From Membranipora membranacea (Eukaryota > Bryozoa > Gymnolaemata > Cheilostomatida > Membraniporidae): DNA of 64,000 nt. The position numbers and the translations under genes are program-made. Positions within the stretch are counted from its first letter, which is position 1. Every line of letters begins with the position of its first letter. Positions 1 through 14,300 of the stretch are shown here, in pieces. The notes below the pieces were generated by a model. That model was not told the DNA's origin, searched no databases, and saw only the letters and a program-made list of their open reading frames with translations. The DNA lies in NCBI GenBank assembly GCA_914767715.1, contig OU612073.1, forward strand, positions 1,798,001 through 1,862,000, written 5' to 3'.

Positions 1-152
1 CCACCACATGTATGCTCCCTTGTTAAGTTTTGATCGGCCTTGTCTTGTAACATCCTGATAAAAAATGGCAAACAAAACAGCAGTTTCTATAAGACGTCAA
101 CTAAAAAGCGATATTCAAGGGTGCTTACTAATAATATTTCTCACAAAAAATA

Positions 153-1561
153 ATGTCTCCTTTTATGCTGCAGACCATACCGCCAAGAGAGGCACATCTG
201 CTGAATGATTGTTTCTTAAAATACATGACGGAAGAAGAGGTATATGCTACCGTAGGGTTCGACATGGAAAATGATGGCGATGAGCTTTTGAAAATGTTCC
301 ACCAGGGGATGTTTAGGAAAGACAGTCCACAACTAGCTCTGTGGGATTGTGAAAAACAGAGAGTAAGTTTTGGCGTCTTCTATACTACTCAATTCTTCAA
401 TTTGCAAAGTATGACATATCATACAGATTTCTGTGATTCTTGGGTCTTTATGGTTGGTGTCCCCATAAAAGCACTAGATCAGATACTCAACACAAAGAAC
501 GATGGCGTCTCTTACAGCCTTCTCTACGTATGTGAGGGCACTGTCATGTTGGTATGTGGCCAATGCAAGATTGAACAATCAAATATCACATAACCACGCA
601 ATAACAAACCAGCATTGAATATAGATATGGACTATTCTAGAATCTTCATTTTCCAGGTGGGAGGTATGCTGTTGTCATCAATCATTGACAGAAAGCGCGA
701 AAGTAAAGGGAGCCGTGATATTAGTAAGCTGAATTTACCTCCACTGACTAAAGAGCGATGTAATGATGTGGACAAGTTTTTTGGTGATATTGGAGAGAAG
801 TACTTAGACCCAGACTATTATGGGTGAGTTTACACTAGGCAGATTTTGTATCACCGATGACTGGCCTCACTCTATTTGACGACAGCCTACTAGATATTAG
901 AAATTCAGTGCATATTCAGTTCAGAGCGTATTGTTTTCCAGGGGGCGCTTCTACTCCAATATTCAAGTTTCGATCTGTAAAGTAGAATTAAATTTGTTTG
1001 GCGAAAAACTCCAGATTTCAAACAAATATCTGTATAGTTGAGGGTTTGCTCATCGGGCAGAATCAAAGCCTGTATTTTCAAGATTTTATAACCATGTAGT
1101 GTTACGGTAATGAAGTTGAAAGTTTATATATAGAGTACTTTTTTCCGTCGATAAAGATGGTTATTTTATTGGAATATGTAATGTTTAGTATAAATTGAAT
1201 TTTATGGCAAATATTGTTTTCTATTCTTAATTCTGTTGATATCTGATACACGAAGGCTTGTTTTAGGACTGACAAACTGGCGATTCTAAATGCACTGTAC
1301 ATAGGCAAAGACTACAGAAGAAAAGGATTTTCTTCAAAAATATTTGAAGCTGCAATAGCAGCTTGTCAAGAGAAATCAGACATTGAGGTATTTGTGAGCT
1401 TTATCTCAAGCCCGCACACTCTTAGAGCAGCAAAGAAGATGGGATTTACAGAGCTGTTTGTGAAGGAGTTCAGAGGTCACCTTGCTGCCTATGAGCGGAT
1501 GACAGAAGATACTAAACTTACTCATGACAGAGTCACTGTGGTAGTTAAAAGATTCGAATAG
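153..1561 (+). CDS. GNAT-family N-acetyltransferase, 3 exons, 223 aa
   Basis: Exons 153-362, 657-823 and 1267-1561 join in phase (0, then 2) to a 223-residue protein. The third exon carries a typical GNAT acetyl-CoA site: YIGKDYRRKGFSSKIFEAA fits the R/Q-x-x-G-x-G/A loop followed by a helix. It is followed by a strand and the A-x-K-M-G-F element seen in most GNAT enzymes. The first exon holds an acidic N-terminal half (TEEEVYATVGFDME) like arylalkylamine or uncharacterised invertebrate GNATs. Donors are GTAAGT and GTGAGT, and both acceptors end in AG after pyrimidine-rich tracts. The family transfers acetyl from acetyl-CoA to an amine; the substrate cannot be told here. The start is the first ATG of the open frame. 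No signal peptide or membrane segment is visible. The family call is firm, the subfamily is not. Confidence 0.82.
938..950 (+). promoter_or_regulatory. CTCF-like site in GNAT intron 2
   Basis: CCAGGGGGCGCTT matches the core of the CTCF motif known from bilaterians (CCA-x-x-AGRKGGCGC). Similar strings occur at 29101 and 57427 in the same orientation. This is a sequence match only. Confidence 0.3.
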
Positions 1562-3217
1562 ATATTTTTGGTATCTCAGCTAGACTTATTTTTGAGAAAT
1601 GTACTATATCACTGTGTATATGCTACCCTCTACAATAACTAATTCACTGCAAAACATTGAATGCAAAATCACTTTAAAGAAAAATCTCTGATCATCTGAC
1701 AAAAATGTAACAATATAATGGCAGACAGCTTTGATACGACTAGGATATAAACTATCAGTGTAATATAAAAGGACATGCTTGATTTGGATGTCGGCCAGAC
1801 GATCAGACTCTGATGAAGTGAGGATAACTCTCACTTCCTGTATCTCGACACCTTCATCCAACTGGCCAACTTGATGCAATATCAAATCTGTTTCAACCTT
1901 TCCGTTGCAACCTCCTAACACGACCTTCTATCAACCAACGTTCTGTTCTTATTGATAATCCTATTCCTTACTCTACCACTGAGATTCATGGTTAGAATTA
2001 GGTCTGTTGTATATCAGTTCAAGAACGTAAACACCTCCTCCTCCAAACCTAACGGGATATAATCGTAAAGACCACTCCACTAGCTGATAGCCTGAGTTTA
2101 GGCATTCGATTCTTTGATATTTCCAGTGGACATGAGTAGCTCAGGCTCGAGTTCTATGGGAGAACTCCGAACATTAAATACCAGCCTGATCAAATGTAGC
2201 TGAAATTTTGGTTTTCTGAATATAAATAGACACCAGGGACTTTACCTGCAATGACAGTCATACTAACTATGAAAACACTACATGTATCAAACTGATTTTT
2301 GGCTTCTCATCACCTACCTACACCATTGAATGATGTACTCTCTATTCAATAAATTTGCAATGAAAAAACTTGAAACTAACTGCAGAAGCCTCCGCCAATG
2401 GATGGACTTAGAGAGAACGTAATCGAGAGATTTCATATTTTTCTTCATGTGAATTAGATATGACTTTGCACCAGAATTACTTGTGGAACTGGACAGTATT
2501 ATAATGAAAATATTTATTGATATAATACTTCCACCATACAACCAGTTCAGAATTCAAAACTGTTTGGAATTATTAGGATTTATCTTCACAGTAACTGGTT
2601 GCTACCAAGAGAAGACAACCTGTACAAGTTTAGCCAATCGAAAATGAGTTCATCCAATCAGGCACAAAGTAGCAACCACAGCCGCACCACTTAAATTCAT
2701 TCTTTATCATTTCCTGTTGAATAAATAGAGAAATATTCCAGAATATATTATTTACACACTAGGTCAGGCTAAACAAAAGCTGTTGCTGTAGGGATAACTG
2801 ACATATTTGATGCAAGATATGACAATGTTCTAGAAGAGTAGGAAAGGTAATGACAAATGCAAATAATGCAAATAATAAGCCTGAGCTATCTATAATTACA
2901 CTGACCATTCTCCCTGCACTGACACATACATTCCAAACAAACATACATCTGATTCTGATTGATCTCTTCTCTTGGTATGCACACTACAGGTCTGGGTCAT
3001 ATTTGTATTTATGTTAAAGGACTATAAAGATGTAATGATATGTTTTAGAGGGGATTTTGACCCTCATTTAAAGTTAAAGACTCCTTGGTCTCACAGAACA
3101 ATTCTTGCAACAAGTAATTAGAGGAGTTAGAGTTCCCTCTAACTCCTTTGTTGCACTGTACCCTGTGTTATTCATATTTAAAGTGCATTCTTGTCTGACA
3201 GAAATAGCATTGCAGTG
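1562..3217. other. Intergenic stretch between GNAT and ALKBH3 genes
   Basis: I see no coding exon here. It holds the GNAT 3' end and the ALKBH3 promoter region. A short inverted repeat, AGGAGTTAGAG/CTCTAACTCCT, lies near 3122-3148. The antisense open frames at 1604-1921 and 2314-2944 lack homology, codon bias or splice context. Confidence 0.5.
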
Positions 3218-6200
3218 ATGTCTGCAAAACCACGGGGCAGAGGACGTTCCCGGGTTCAGGGCGGATGGGCTAACAGCAACCAATCAAAGCCATCACACCG
3301 GCCGACTGGGCCATCTCACAGTCAAGACACAGTAGGGACCGCTCAACATCATATCAACAATGCATCCAATAACGGTACACTACATCATGTCCCTCCATGG
3401 ATTGGTAAAGGTGTTGACAGTGATATGCCTGCAGCCACGGTGAAATTTCAGCAACCTACAGAGGAGGTGCGGGACAGAGTCATAGTGTAAAACTAAATAG
3501 TCACAATGCGATATTATATTATGTCTATTATGTAGACCATGCGGTAGAATTTGTGTAAGTGTACGAACGGTAATCTTCTATATGAGCAGCTGTACATGGA
3601 GGCTCTATTGTTTATGACTTGTTAGATATTAATTTATGTTAACTTACTACATAGCCCTGTTGATAGTGAGGTTCTTGTACCGTGCCTTGTTTTGGCATAA
3701 ATCGGAGCTCCTGACATCATAAATTTATGTTGGAGTTGAGCCTTTTTGATAACTTTTTCTTTAGACTCATGAGATTTTGTCACTATTTTACATCATCTTA
3801 ATGTTTGCAGGAGCTGAAGATTGATGAAACAACCACACAGATAATACAGTACGTTCTTAGCTCATGAAAACATGAAAATAAAGGAAGTCACCTAGAACTA
3901 ATGTGATGTGTAGCATTATCCACATTATAGTACAAGGTTAAAATATGTCTTAATTTAAATACATAATTTTTTGTCACTCATATATGGCAAAATTTTCTGT
4001 GAAGTATTCCTGTCAATTGGCAACACATCTTGTTTTATTTTTCTTGCCAGGTCACCAGGAGTGCACAACTTGAGCTCAGGAATAAATGGAATATCCAGGT
4101 TAGTAAGAATGTTGTGAGACTCCGACCTCCATTCAACACCTGGCATGTCTTCACTGGTTCTGATAATATGGTTCAAGAATGTAATTTAAGATTATTTTTA
4201 AAATTCTGAAAAAAACATCAGTTTATGGAGCAGTCAATTAAAATGTCGTCCAAAGGTTGATAGCGACCCTAATGACTAAGGATGCGGGGTTACAGTCATA
4301 CTTGACATTCCCTCTCATATGATGGATAGATATCACAAGCTGAGCTATTAACATCTTGACTTCGGTTATTGTAGAATTAAGTTATTTTACAACTTCCTGG
4401 ATGCAGACTACGCAGCGAAGCTTTACTCAGATTTATACGACACAGCACCATGGGAACAGAAGAGTGATATGAAGAATGGTGTACGTCACCTTCAGCCTCG
4501 TATGGTAGCCTGGTACGGTGATCAGGAGTACAGTTACTCTGGGTTATCTCACCCAGCTAGACCTCAGGTAGGTTATGTTATGTTTAATACACTTGTAAAC
4601 CATTGTCTTGTGTCGAGACATGAGTAATATAAAGACATCTCTCTTTATAATAACCACACTACTGCAAATCTGAAGTGGAATCACAACTCCACATAATTGT
4701 CCGTGAAATTGTTAGCTGTTTCTGCTGTTTAGTATAGGTTCTTAGTTTACATGATGATGCATTGATATTAGTATTTAGTTCTGTCCAATTTATTTTCTCA
4801 CCAATATTGTAATACAATGAACACCCGAATACCTTATCAATATAACCTAATCAATACATGGATATCTTTTGTTGTGCTTTTGCCGGTCACTTTTCTCAAC
4901 AGAACAAAAAGGTTTTAAGAATTTTTCATCACAAAGGTACTGATGATGTGATCCTTCTCTGATTCCTCACAACCATACTCTTGCGCATCGCTTCTTACAT
5001 ACAACAGACTGTTTGTTTTACAGTGGCTACCTGGCCTGTCAGATATTCGAAAACAGTTAGAAGAGAATACAGGTTTGGAATTCAACTCAGTTCTTTGTAA
5101 CCTGTACAGGTAATCATCTATTTCTTATTTCCTGCTTCTTTTAAAGGAAGTTCACAACTTTTTGGTTACTGTTATGCTATTTTTTTGATTGGCTTAGTTC
5201 TACTGAGATTGTCGCTCGTACTCATCACCTGAACGAAAATTAATTAGGAAATCAACTATCTGATTTTCCAAGTGCTCAATATTAAACTGTGGTTGTGAAA
5301 CAGAAATTCTATGACCCAGGTATTACCGGAACAATCTGTTCTAACACACCTCTGTTCAATAAGATTTGTGAGTCAAGTCCATCAGGGAGGCTCAAAATTC
5401 ATTGCTTCTGGGAGTTTCCTCCTCACTTTGCACGATAGGACAGATGCATGATTACAATACATGTGTTGTTTTAGAGATTGTAAGGACCATGTGTCCTGGC
5501 ATTCAGATAATGAGTCATTGTTTGGAAGATTACCTACTATAGCCTCAGTGTCACTGGGAGATACTAGAATGTTTGAGATGAGAAAGAAGGTACCACCCGT
5601 AAGTTCCATGAATTGCCAATAAATCAACTTGACCTAAAAGTTGATGCAGAAATCATTTGTAATAATAGCAGCGGCAACCAATCTTGAATTGAACTCAGGC
5701 ACACTTGTAAAGCAAGGAAATAATTGGGGTTCCAGTCTAGTTTGAATAAGAGATAGTGATCAAAGTTTAATTATGAATAATGTACTTATAAAACGATATA
5801 AATACACAAATTCACCCCATGAGAATTTCAAATTTCATTTATCCTCTATGACGTTGACAGCAAAACAGATTACTCAGCTAAAGTTGATGGTTTTGCTGCT
5901 AATATGACTACATGATTGTCACATCATATGATTCGGTTGTAGAATTCCGAAGGGGAATATGAGTACACAGAGTTTATTAAGATACCTCTACCAGCTGGAA
6001 GCTTATTATTGATGGAGGGAGCTGCGCAGCTTGACTGGCAGGTATGTGGCTGTCTGTCTTTTCAATGGACTGTCAGACTTTAACAGATCCAATGTTGAAC
6101 TTATCAGGGACCTCTTGGACCATTGAGAATATCATATCTCATAGATTGAGACTTGATTGAGCTTGAGGCAACAGGAGTAACAGTCACTGTAAGATGTATG

Positions 6201-6571
6201 GTTCAATGATTTATTTGACACTGTGTACATCTAATTTGTACAATGAGATATATGTGGGCTTCACAGTGCATTTTTTTTTTATGAATTGTCATAGGCGAGT
6301 TGGAGTTATTCAACATCGTAACAATGGAAGGCAACTTCTATGCAAATCTGCCACCAGGGAGTTTGGGACAGAATCTCTTGGTGACACCAGGGACTCCTAA
6401 ACTGCCCGGTGACAGAGAGGGCCAAGAACTAAAACATCATTGTACAGAGTCAAATAAATGTATATGGTGATAGGAAAAATCAATTTTGTATTTCAGCATC
6501 GAATACCTACAGAATACCACGATAGAGACCCAAGAATTAATCTCACCTACAGATATATCATCAAACAGTGA
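3218..6571 (+). CDS. ALKBH3: Alpha-ketoglutarate-dependent dioxygenase AlkB homologue 3, 7 exons, 293 aa
   Basis: Exons 3218-3484, 3811-3848, 4375-4567, 5024-5109, 5475-5598, 5943-6041 and 6497-6571 join with compatible phases to 293 residues; human ALKBH3 has 286. The enzyme oxidatively removes 1-methyladenine and 3-methylcytosine from single-stranded DNA and RNA. The N-terminal RSRVQGGWA matches the vertebrate RARVQGAWA PCNA-binding-region start. The core shows WYGDQEYSYSG, then FNSVLCNLYR, the iron ligands in WHSD (HxD), the distal His in DWQHRIP, and the 2-oxoglutarate arginine in RINLTYR. The ATG at 3218 is the first in frame. The second exon is only 38 nt, and its phases force the donor at 3485 (GTGTAA), because the other nearby donor gives a stop. 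A poly(A) signal AATAAA lies at 6642, 71 nt after the stop. Confidence 0.96.
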
Positions 6572-6787
6572 TGACTTCTTACTGAACTAATTCTCTCTCA
6601 CTAGGCGAGGGTTTATGTGCTGCTCTTGCTATACACTTAACAATAAATGGCAATATATTATGTTTGTGACTAAGCAACTCATTGTTGGCTGTTTGTCAGT
6701 AATTTCACCAACATAACGATCTTTTCCTATGTAGGAATTTCTTCTAACTGCTACCGATCTGCTAAACATCGACTAGTGTGTTTTTTG
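6572..6787. other. 216-bp convergent gap between ALKBH3 and LIPT1
   Basis: The two stop codons face each other with only 216 bp between them. The ALKBH3 poly(A) signal at 6642-6647 lies inside the gap, so the two 3' UTRs probably overlap. Confidence 0.6.
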
Positions 6788-9700
6788 CTATGCACCGAAT
6801 TTTATTTTTTCAAATAAATCTAGTATATCATTACAATACAGATTGTCAGCTTGAACAGTAAGCTTGTTCTGTTTTATGATGGACGGTATCGTCACCGGGC
6901 AAAATGGTAATCCTGCTAAGGTACCTGTAATATCACTGCTGGTTTTGTTCTCATTTTGTACTGATATTGTCTTGATATGCCCTTTCTCTACTTCAATTGT
7001 CAAAATTTCACCCGAAGTGATATTGTGTGACACTGTGAACTTTGGTGTTCGTCCGTAGATCCACTGGAAACTAGACAGTTCATATTTTATATCTCCTAGA
7101 CCAGGATATGTGAGATCACATAAATTCACCTCATCTACAGTTGAAATCTGCAACAGAAGCGAGAAACACTTGGTGACTAGAATGGCAAATGTGCGGTCAG
7201 TAGTTGTCAGGGATATCTGGCATTGATTGAATTTAAAGTCAAATAACCCAAGCTTTTCTCAAGGACAGACAGCCCTACATAAGCTTTTATACTGTCCCAT
7301 GTGTACCAACACAATTCTGAACATATAATGTGTTTTCACGAATTTATTCCTACAATTCATTTTCGTGCGATCTGCAACTTTGGTGCCGATGAAATTTGAG
7401 TTTTGCCATTTAACATTTATCATTATTAACATGAATACTAACTAACCTGACTAGTCGTTTTATTTTCGGCATACTTGTCCACAAAATGCTCAGCCATACA
7501 CTGGACTACATCCTCTGGTTTGATCGGTTGTTCTGGTGATGAGATGGATGATGTGGGTGCAGGCACGCTGGCTGAGGCATTAGTAGTTATCTGATCCTAA
7601 AAATATCATGTGAGTATACAATATAATATACAATATATGATAATACACTATTAGTATTTGCCAAAGTTATATGATCCAAATTACAGCCAGCATTACGATG
7701 AGTCTATAACTGAAAATTAAGGTAGTTTTGCATCAGTGACTGTTTCAAGTTTTAAATTATACACTTATGCTTTTACTATTTCAGCTTTTATCTTTATTTG
7801 TATTTGAAAATTGAACCATATATAGATCAACGCTTCACTAGAGAGAGTAGCACTGACCTTGATAGGAGAATCTAGACATGATTTGAGTATTTGTCTGTCA
7901 CTCTCCACGAGAAGTGTGCAGTGATGATAGGCTTTGTTTCTGGAGAGTTTCGCTGCAGTACCAGAAATCTGAAATAACACAAAACTTGACTGTACAATAA
8001 CGATGAAACAAAGGACAAAGAAATACATAACATAAGAGTTAGGGCTTACCATTAACCATGATATCAGGGTGTTTTGATGAGAAATCTGGTAACTTTGAGT
8101 AACTGGTAACATATTTTTCAACAGCTTTTTAGAAACCATCTTTTATTTGTAAATCTACAGAGCACATTTTTACAACATGTATTTATCTGCAAAGATAGAT
8201 TAAACGCTATACATATAGATACTTATATACTTATACTTATATATTTATATAAGCTATCATTGGAGCAGATCACACTTTTTGGCCTGGCAGCCAGGGAAAT
8301 TAAGATAGAAACAAAATGAGGGCAATTTAATAGGCAGATTATGCTGACCCACTTTATGAGACAAAAATTGACTTCAAAATTTAATTTGATAATTATTAAT
8401 ATATAATATAATAAATATATCATTAAAATAAAGAGAAATAATAATATTCCAGCTTTGAATTTTGAATATTATATAAATCCAACCTGAAAATATTGATTGC
8501 AGAAAGAAAATTCAGAATAACATATATATTTTATGTTATTGTAATACAAAACAATTCTATATTTAATACAATAACTTAATATATATATGGATTTGTTTTG
8601 CAAAACAAATTTAGCTGTATATTTCATGACACCCTCCTTCCTGACACTGAATTCATTGTGATTGATCAGGTTTTTATAATTTAATGTATTATTATTTAAT
8701 TTTAATTGTATTAAAAATTAAGATTTCCTGATACTTTTTCATTTCAGCATATAGGTCAGATTTTTGGATTACCGAATAAAAATATCAACTGTAGTTAGCA
8801 GAAGAAAACATAGGCTTTACAACTTAACCACAGCCTTACTTTAGTTATTCGACTGTGGAAAACACCTGGCAGATTATATTTGGGCCGCCATCCATTCCTT
8901 GAAGATCACGGATGTGGAGTTGCTTTAGGAGACGTATTATTATTATTGATACCATGTAACACAGAAGATTTTTTTTTTCACATACCTCCATCAACGTTAA
9001 TTGGGGAGAAGTGACATTATAATGTCATTCATAAGCTAATACACGGTTTGAGAAGCCAAGTATGGGGACCTAGTGTCCACTTTTAAAATTGATGGGGTTA
9101 TGTAAAAAACTCGAACTTTTCCAATCAACTTTATTTAACAATGGGTCTTTCAGGGCTTCGCTGCACCCCAGACTATTAACAGCCTGTTCATATTTCGCCC
9201 CTACTCACAGAGGTACCTCTCAGATTGACCTTATAATTCACCACTATTCACATAGGGACATCTCAAACTGACCTTATATTTCGCATCTAATAGGATGTCA
9301 TCTCTATCTGTAACGTGTAGATTGAGGTGAGGCCATGTACTGGTTAGGGCGTTACATATAAAGTCTAAATTCTCTCTCCTGTTATACTTCTCTCTATGAG
9401 TGATAAAGCTGAGATTTATGTTCCCTCTGTCATGATACACCGTACCTCCTCCTGACTTACGTCTCGCTATGAAATGTGGAATTTTATGTCAGTAAATGAA
9501 CTGAATGATTCATATTGTTGAGAGTTATCTTACTTTGCTCAAGGAGAAAGTGACTCCGATTTAGTTAAACAACCTAGTAGAACAATAATCGAATCAGGGA
9601 CTGATTATTGTAATAATGTAGTATTTCAAACAAGGGATGATCAATACAATATAATCTCACAAAATTCAATCTTTCCATAAACAAATTCCTCTAATAATCA

Positions 9701-10267
9701 TTTATGTAGAGCTTTAGTAATTTGACTCGTTGCGCATTGCATTTGACTGGCTTTCATTAGTTTTGTCACCCAATATACTCGTAGAAGCTACGAGTGAGAG
9801 AAGTCAATCAATGTAGTATAAAGTGGTCTCAGTTGGCTATTGATGGGATTTGTGGCTGAACTGCTCATGTTTGAAATTATTCATGACAGTAACTGATTGG
9901 TCCTTTTCATTATGCCAGAGAAAATGATGTCAGTAGGCCTACCTAGTTTGACTCGGTGTTCCCCTAACGCATGATAGTTACATTCTTGCCATTGATTCTG
10001 GAACTTTCCGATCACAACACAAGGGCTACTTCTCCACATGAGAAGTCTTCTCTGATTTAGTTCGGAGCCTGTTTTTTCATACAACCAGTCCTCCAAAGCA
10101 AGGTTGTCATAAATACATGAAGCTTTGGAGATGATCACCTGACAGCTGTATGTACCCATTGCATCAGAGGATATCCATCTGCGAGGTGCTTGTCTAGTGC
10201 TGGAGTTTGGCAAAGTGTTACCAAGGCACATCATTGTCTTTCTACAGAGTCTTTGAAAGCTAATCAT
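6788..10267 (-). CDS. LIPT1: Lipoyltransferase 1, mitochondrial, 5 exons, 379 aa
   Basis: Exons on the minus strand are 10267-9943, 9466-9273, 7968-7858, 7596-7447 and 7147-6788. They join in phase to 379 residues (human 373). LIPT1 transfers lipoyl groups from the H protein to E2 subunits of mitochondrial 2-oxoacid dehydrogenases. The lipoate-ligase signature ARRKSGGGTVYHDRGNINL spans the first junction. Further diagnostic blocks are NLALEDWLYE, VVIGKFQNQWQECN, DILLDAKYKISGTAAKL with the conserved lysine, KAYHHCTLL, and the C-terminal WIYGRTPKF. The frame extends upstream of 10267 only through a GTG, so the ATG at 10267 is taken. It gives an Arg/Lys-rich start (MISFQRLCRKT) that suits a mitochondrial presequence. 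The gene is divergent from SPTLC, with about 1.1 kb between start codons. Confidence 0.95.
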
Positions 10268-11374
10268 GATGAGCCCTACAAATTCAAGAGGAACTGATTT
10301 TGGTTGAAATGAGGCTATGGTCACATACAGATGGTCTTGACTTGTTTAATACCTATTGCATACGGTTTTCTATAAGTCCGACCATCTATGAGAAACACAT
10401 AACGTCACTTTCAGTGTCCCAGGCAGTTAATTCACAAACAAGCCCAATTGAAATTGTTGCTGGGAATCCCATTGACAGACATGAAGCTGCCTCGTAGATC
10501 TTCACTTCCAGATTTGACAACTTCTGTTTCACATCATAGAGCTGACCCACCTCATAGGCCCTAGCCCCGGCACGAAAATTTACTACCCGTAGCGGGCCCT
10601 CAACTCTCATACTTTTCTAGGGCACATCAGAGGCATGTAAGCTAGATGAATTCTACTTTATCATATAGGAGATAGTCAACACTTTTCACAGCAAAATAAC
10701 ATGTTACAAAATGTATAGGGTTCTGAAGGGACATGAAAAAGCAGGGACTGGCTACAGTTGTGGCAAGACAGCTGCATGGTAGTCATTTCCATTGTTCTGT
10801 CACAGCAATTCAACAGACAGAATAATAATTTTGCAGTAGCTGCATGTGAGTGGGATGGCATGTAACACAACACCCACTCCCCGATTAGCAGAACTCTGAG
10901 TGCCATGGATTCTGCATAAGTAACCTTCCGCAGATGCAGAGTGGGCCGTGACAGCACGCCAATCAGCCAAAAAGCCTTTGCTAGTCATATCACCAAACAA
11001 GCCTACAGTATTAAATGAGACTCTGACTAAGATCATGGGTACTCTTGTTAACTCTCTAGTTTTTTCACTACAGCAATCTCAGTGACAATTTAGAAAAGTA
11101 AAAAAAGGAAAGCAATATTTGAAAAATTGAGCGTGGAATTTTGTTTGGAGCCTGATACAAATCAATATGTTATCGCCAAGCTGAATGAGAAGAAAGATAT
11201 TTAAAGTTCAAGGATCTTAATGCAATGATATCTCCGACTATGTTGTTAAAGCTCTAATGATGAATCATTGAAAATATGTGAACACATCATTACACACAAT
11301 GAGGTCATTTTTGCTGTTTACACCCAAACAAGTCAGTCATAGTCTGTCTCTAGGCAATTCTTCTTGTGATCCAT
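10268..11374. promoter_or_regulatory. Shared upstream region of LIPT1 (-) and SPTLC (+)
   Basis: Head-to-head start codons are separated by 1,107 bp, so this interval probably holds both promoters and 5' UTRs. I recognise no TATA box or other defined element. Open frames here on both strands are not convincing. Confidence 0.4.
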
Positions 11375-14300
11375 ATGGTGTGTGAAGCAACTGAACACAA
11401 CATGAAGTACATGCAGAATGGTGCAAATGGGCATGTGAAAAATGGCCTCAAGAATGGTCATGCTAATGGAGTATCAAAAGCTAATGGAGTTTCAAAGGCA
11501 AATGGAGTAGTATCAAATTCAATAGCTAATCAGAATGGAGTTACAAAAGCACACTCCAATGGGGTCTCACCAAACAACAATAATGGCATCACCAAAGGAG
11601 CTGCTTTTGAGGTAAATTTAAATCAATGTACTATAAGTTATAATGAATCAAACACATGGGCAATATACAAAATACCTAACTGTTACATCTCCGATGACTG
11701 ATATACTGTTATTTACATCCAGATAATCAAGTCTCACTCTGTTATCACTACACAGCATATCGCCCTTGAAAGGAGACAACCACTCCGACGGCGATCAACC
11801 TATCGGAAGAATCGGAAGAAATGGGCTTAATTTTTCACAGAGTCCGTGTGCTCCTGCTATCTATGTCTAACGTGTACTGCCTCACTCAAAACTGGACACT
11901 TTTACTTTACTTACTCACTTGAAAGTCCATCCATTGCTGTCAGTGTTACGTATATTAGACTAGTATGAGAATATATATAAAACTTGATCTTTCGGTTGAC
12001 AGTCCTTAGCTTTATTACCTGCTGACATGCTCTGATATTTTTAGGCACATTAATTCATAATTATGACTCGCATTCAATATGGGGCCAGCTATTATTTTGA
12101 TGAATTGCCAAAAACTTCTAGAAATGAACAGGCTCACTAAGCAGGCCTAAGCCATCAAGGCAAGTGGAGACTGAGTCAGTTGATAACACAAAACCAATTT
12201 GAATCTGTTTTCACTTCCATTCAGCCTCAGGAACCCAAATTCACTCCCTGCTTCACTTGTACCATAGTTGGAACAAAAAATGACTAGGCTATGGCGATGG
12301 TAGTTTCAGCCTAGATAGGGCCAGGCCATACAAGAGTCTTGGGAAATTATCATCAAGATCTTTGCGGGAAGGATTTTTATCAATGAGTTGGAAATTGGTA
12401 TTGCAACATTCCATGCAGCGAAACTATACACCTTTGTTTTGACTTTTAGGCGTATACTTCCTTGCTGGTTATAAGTTGTAAGATTTTGAATAGACTTTCC
12501 AGGCCTAGACCTTAATAACAGTCCAAGCCTGATCATTGTATAGCTATGTCTTAGTACTTGGATGTGGAATATTTGGATGGAGACTAAACAGAATTAGGAC
12601 GCTTTGTGATTAAGTTTGGTTGATAACATATTTGAAGGGCTTGGCTAAGAGCTCATTGAGTGGATATCTTGGCAAGCCCCTATAGACTAGGGGAATTTCT
12701 GTTTGTTGACTTATGGTGGCAAAATAATTGCTTGTACCGGTATAGGCCTTGAGTAGATAAGGAAATATTGAATAAGCCTAGTATGACTCTGAGTCATGTA
12801 ATCTGTACAAGCTTTATTGAACGGGTACAGCATAATAAGCCTGTAGTCTTATCTTATCAATTCTTGGTGTTCGGTTTGTCATAAATGTACAGAGATTGCA
12901 AAATACAGATTAACATGCCTTGCTGTATCAGTTACAGCACTTCATCTGTTAGAATGGTAGTTTGACTGATTCGCACAGCATGTCGGCCCAAGCCAGATTT
13001 GTGATATGTACAGGCCGTCTGCCAAATCACTTTCTAATAATGTAGAAAAGTGTACAAAACAGAATAGGCGCTATAAGGTAGCCTGGTATATCTGGACCAA
13101 GTCTGGTCCATTTGCCTGCATTCCGATTCACTCCCGATCCACTGGTCATGCTGCGGCGAGACTAGTGGAAGAGAGCAACAGGAATGCTGGCAATTGGATT
13201 AAACTTGTTCTAGGTATATCAGACAGATATATTTATTTATATTATTACGATTATCTAGGCATAATATGTAATTTGTCGTTATAATGCGTAATAATGCCTA
13301 TGCTGACCTTAATTACAGAGACCGCCCTCTCAGGAATCCTTTGAGGAGACTCCATTGATACTGGCCATATTTACCTACATCGGGTATGGAATGCTGGTGT
13401 TGTTTGGATACGTACGAGAATTAACCCGTTACTACAGGCTTGAGGAAGCACATCAGAGTGAAGAATCTACAAAAAATAAGGTATGTGAAAAGCTAGTCAT
13501 ATTGCTAAGGCCCATCATGATATTTGAGAGGATTGGCATAGAATTCTGTGTTGTTGCACCACTTTGAATCGCTATGCAGCATACCGGTCCATTGCTTGTG
13601 GTTCAATTATATTATGGGTTCTCAGCACTTTTGACAAGTTAAATATATGTACTGGCATCCCAAGCCGGATCTTCATAAGCCTTCAGGTCTATTTCTGTCG
13701 TCTTTTAAATCTAATTTTACTCCCTCATAGTTTTTGCGGCTTTGTATAGATATAAAGTAGTTTCTTCGCCCTTTCAAAGTTTTTTTTATATTCATCCTTC
13801 CTGGTCATATCGATATAATATTATTTTTTAGTCAGCTCACTCATTTGAAATAAAAAATCAGCATAGTCAATTTCAAAATAGTACAAATTTCAAAACTGTC
13901 CTTCTATTTTTTAGGGGTTTGTGCCGCTCTATGCCAGCTTTGAGAGTTTCTACACACGTAACATCTACAGAAGGATAAGGGACTGCTGGAATCGGCCGAT
14001 ATGCAGCGTTCCTGGTGCTACAGTCGAGCTTGTGGATAGAAAGTCTGATGACTTTGGCTGGACGTTTGAGTAAGTTTTTTGACACGCCTGACATCTCTGC
14101 CAGCTTTGTTTAGCGCTTTTGTTTATTGTGTCTATTCTCAGGTTATTGGTTTGGTCTCGATTGATTTTTATTGCTCATCCTCTATTTATGACTCATCCTA
14201 ATCAAGTCTAGTTATTGTTCAGCTGCAAAGAAAGACAATATGACCCTAGAGGCCAATTTTAAGAAATGTTCATAACCTCCTATATGGCAATTTCTAAATT

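Noticed and set aside
1604-1921. Minus-strand 105-codon frame after the GNAT gene
   Set aside because: No domain, no splice signals pointing to further exons.
3955-4176. Minus-strand frame in an ALKBH3 intron
   Set aside because: Coding-like composition but no domain, no partner exon and no repeat copy in the window.
13006-13284. Plus-strand 92-codon frame in SPTLC intron 1
   Set aside because: SPTLC exons 1 and 2 already join in phase with normal homology; this frame adds nothing recognisable.
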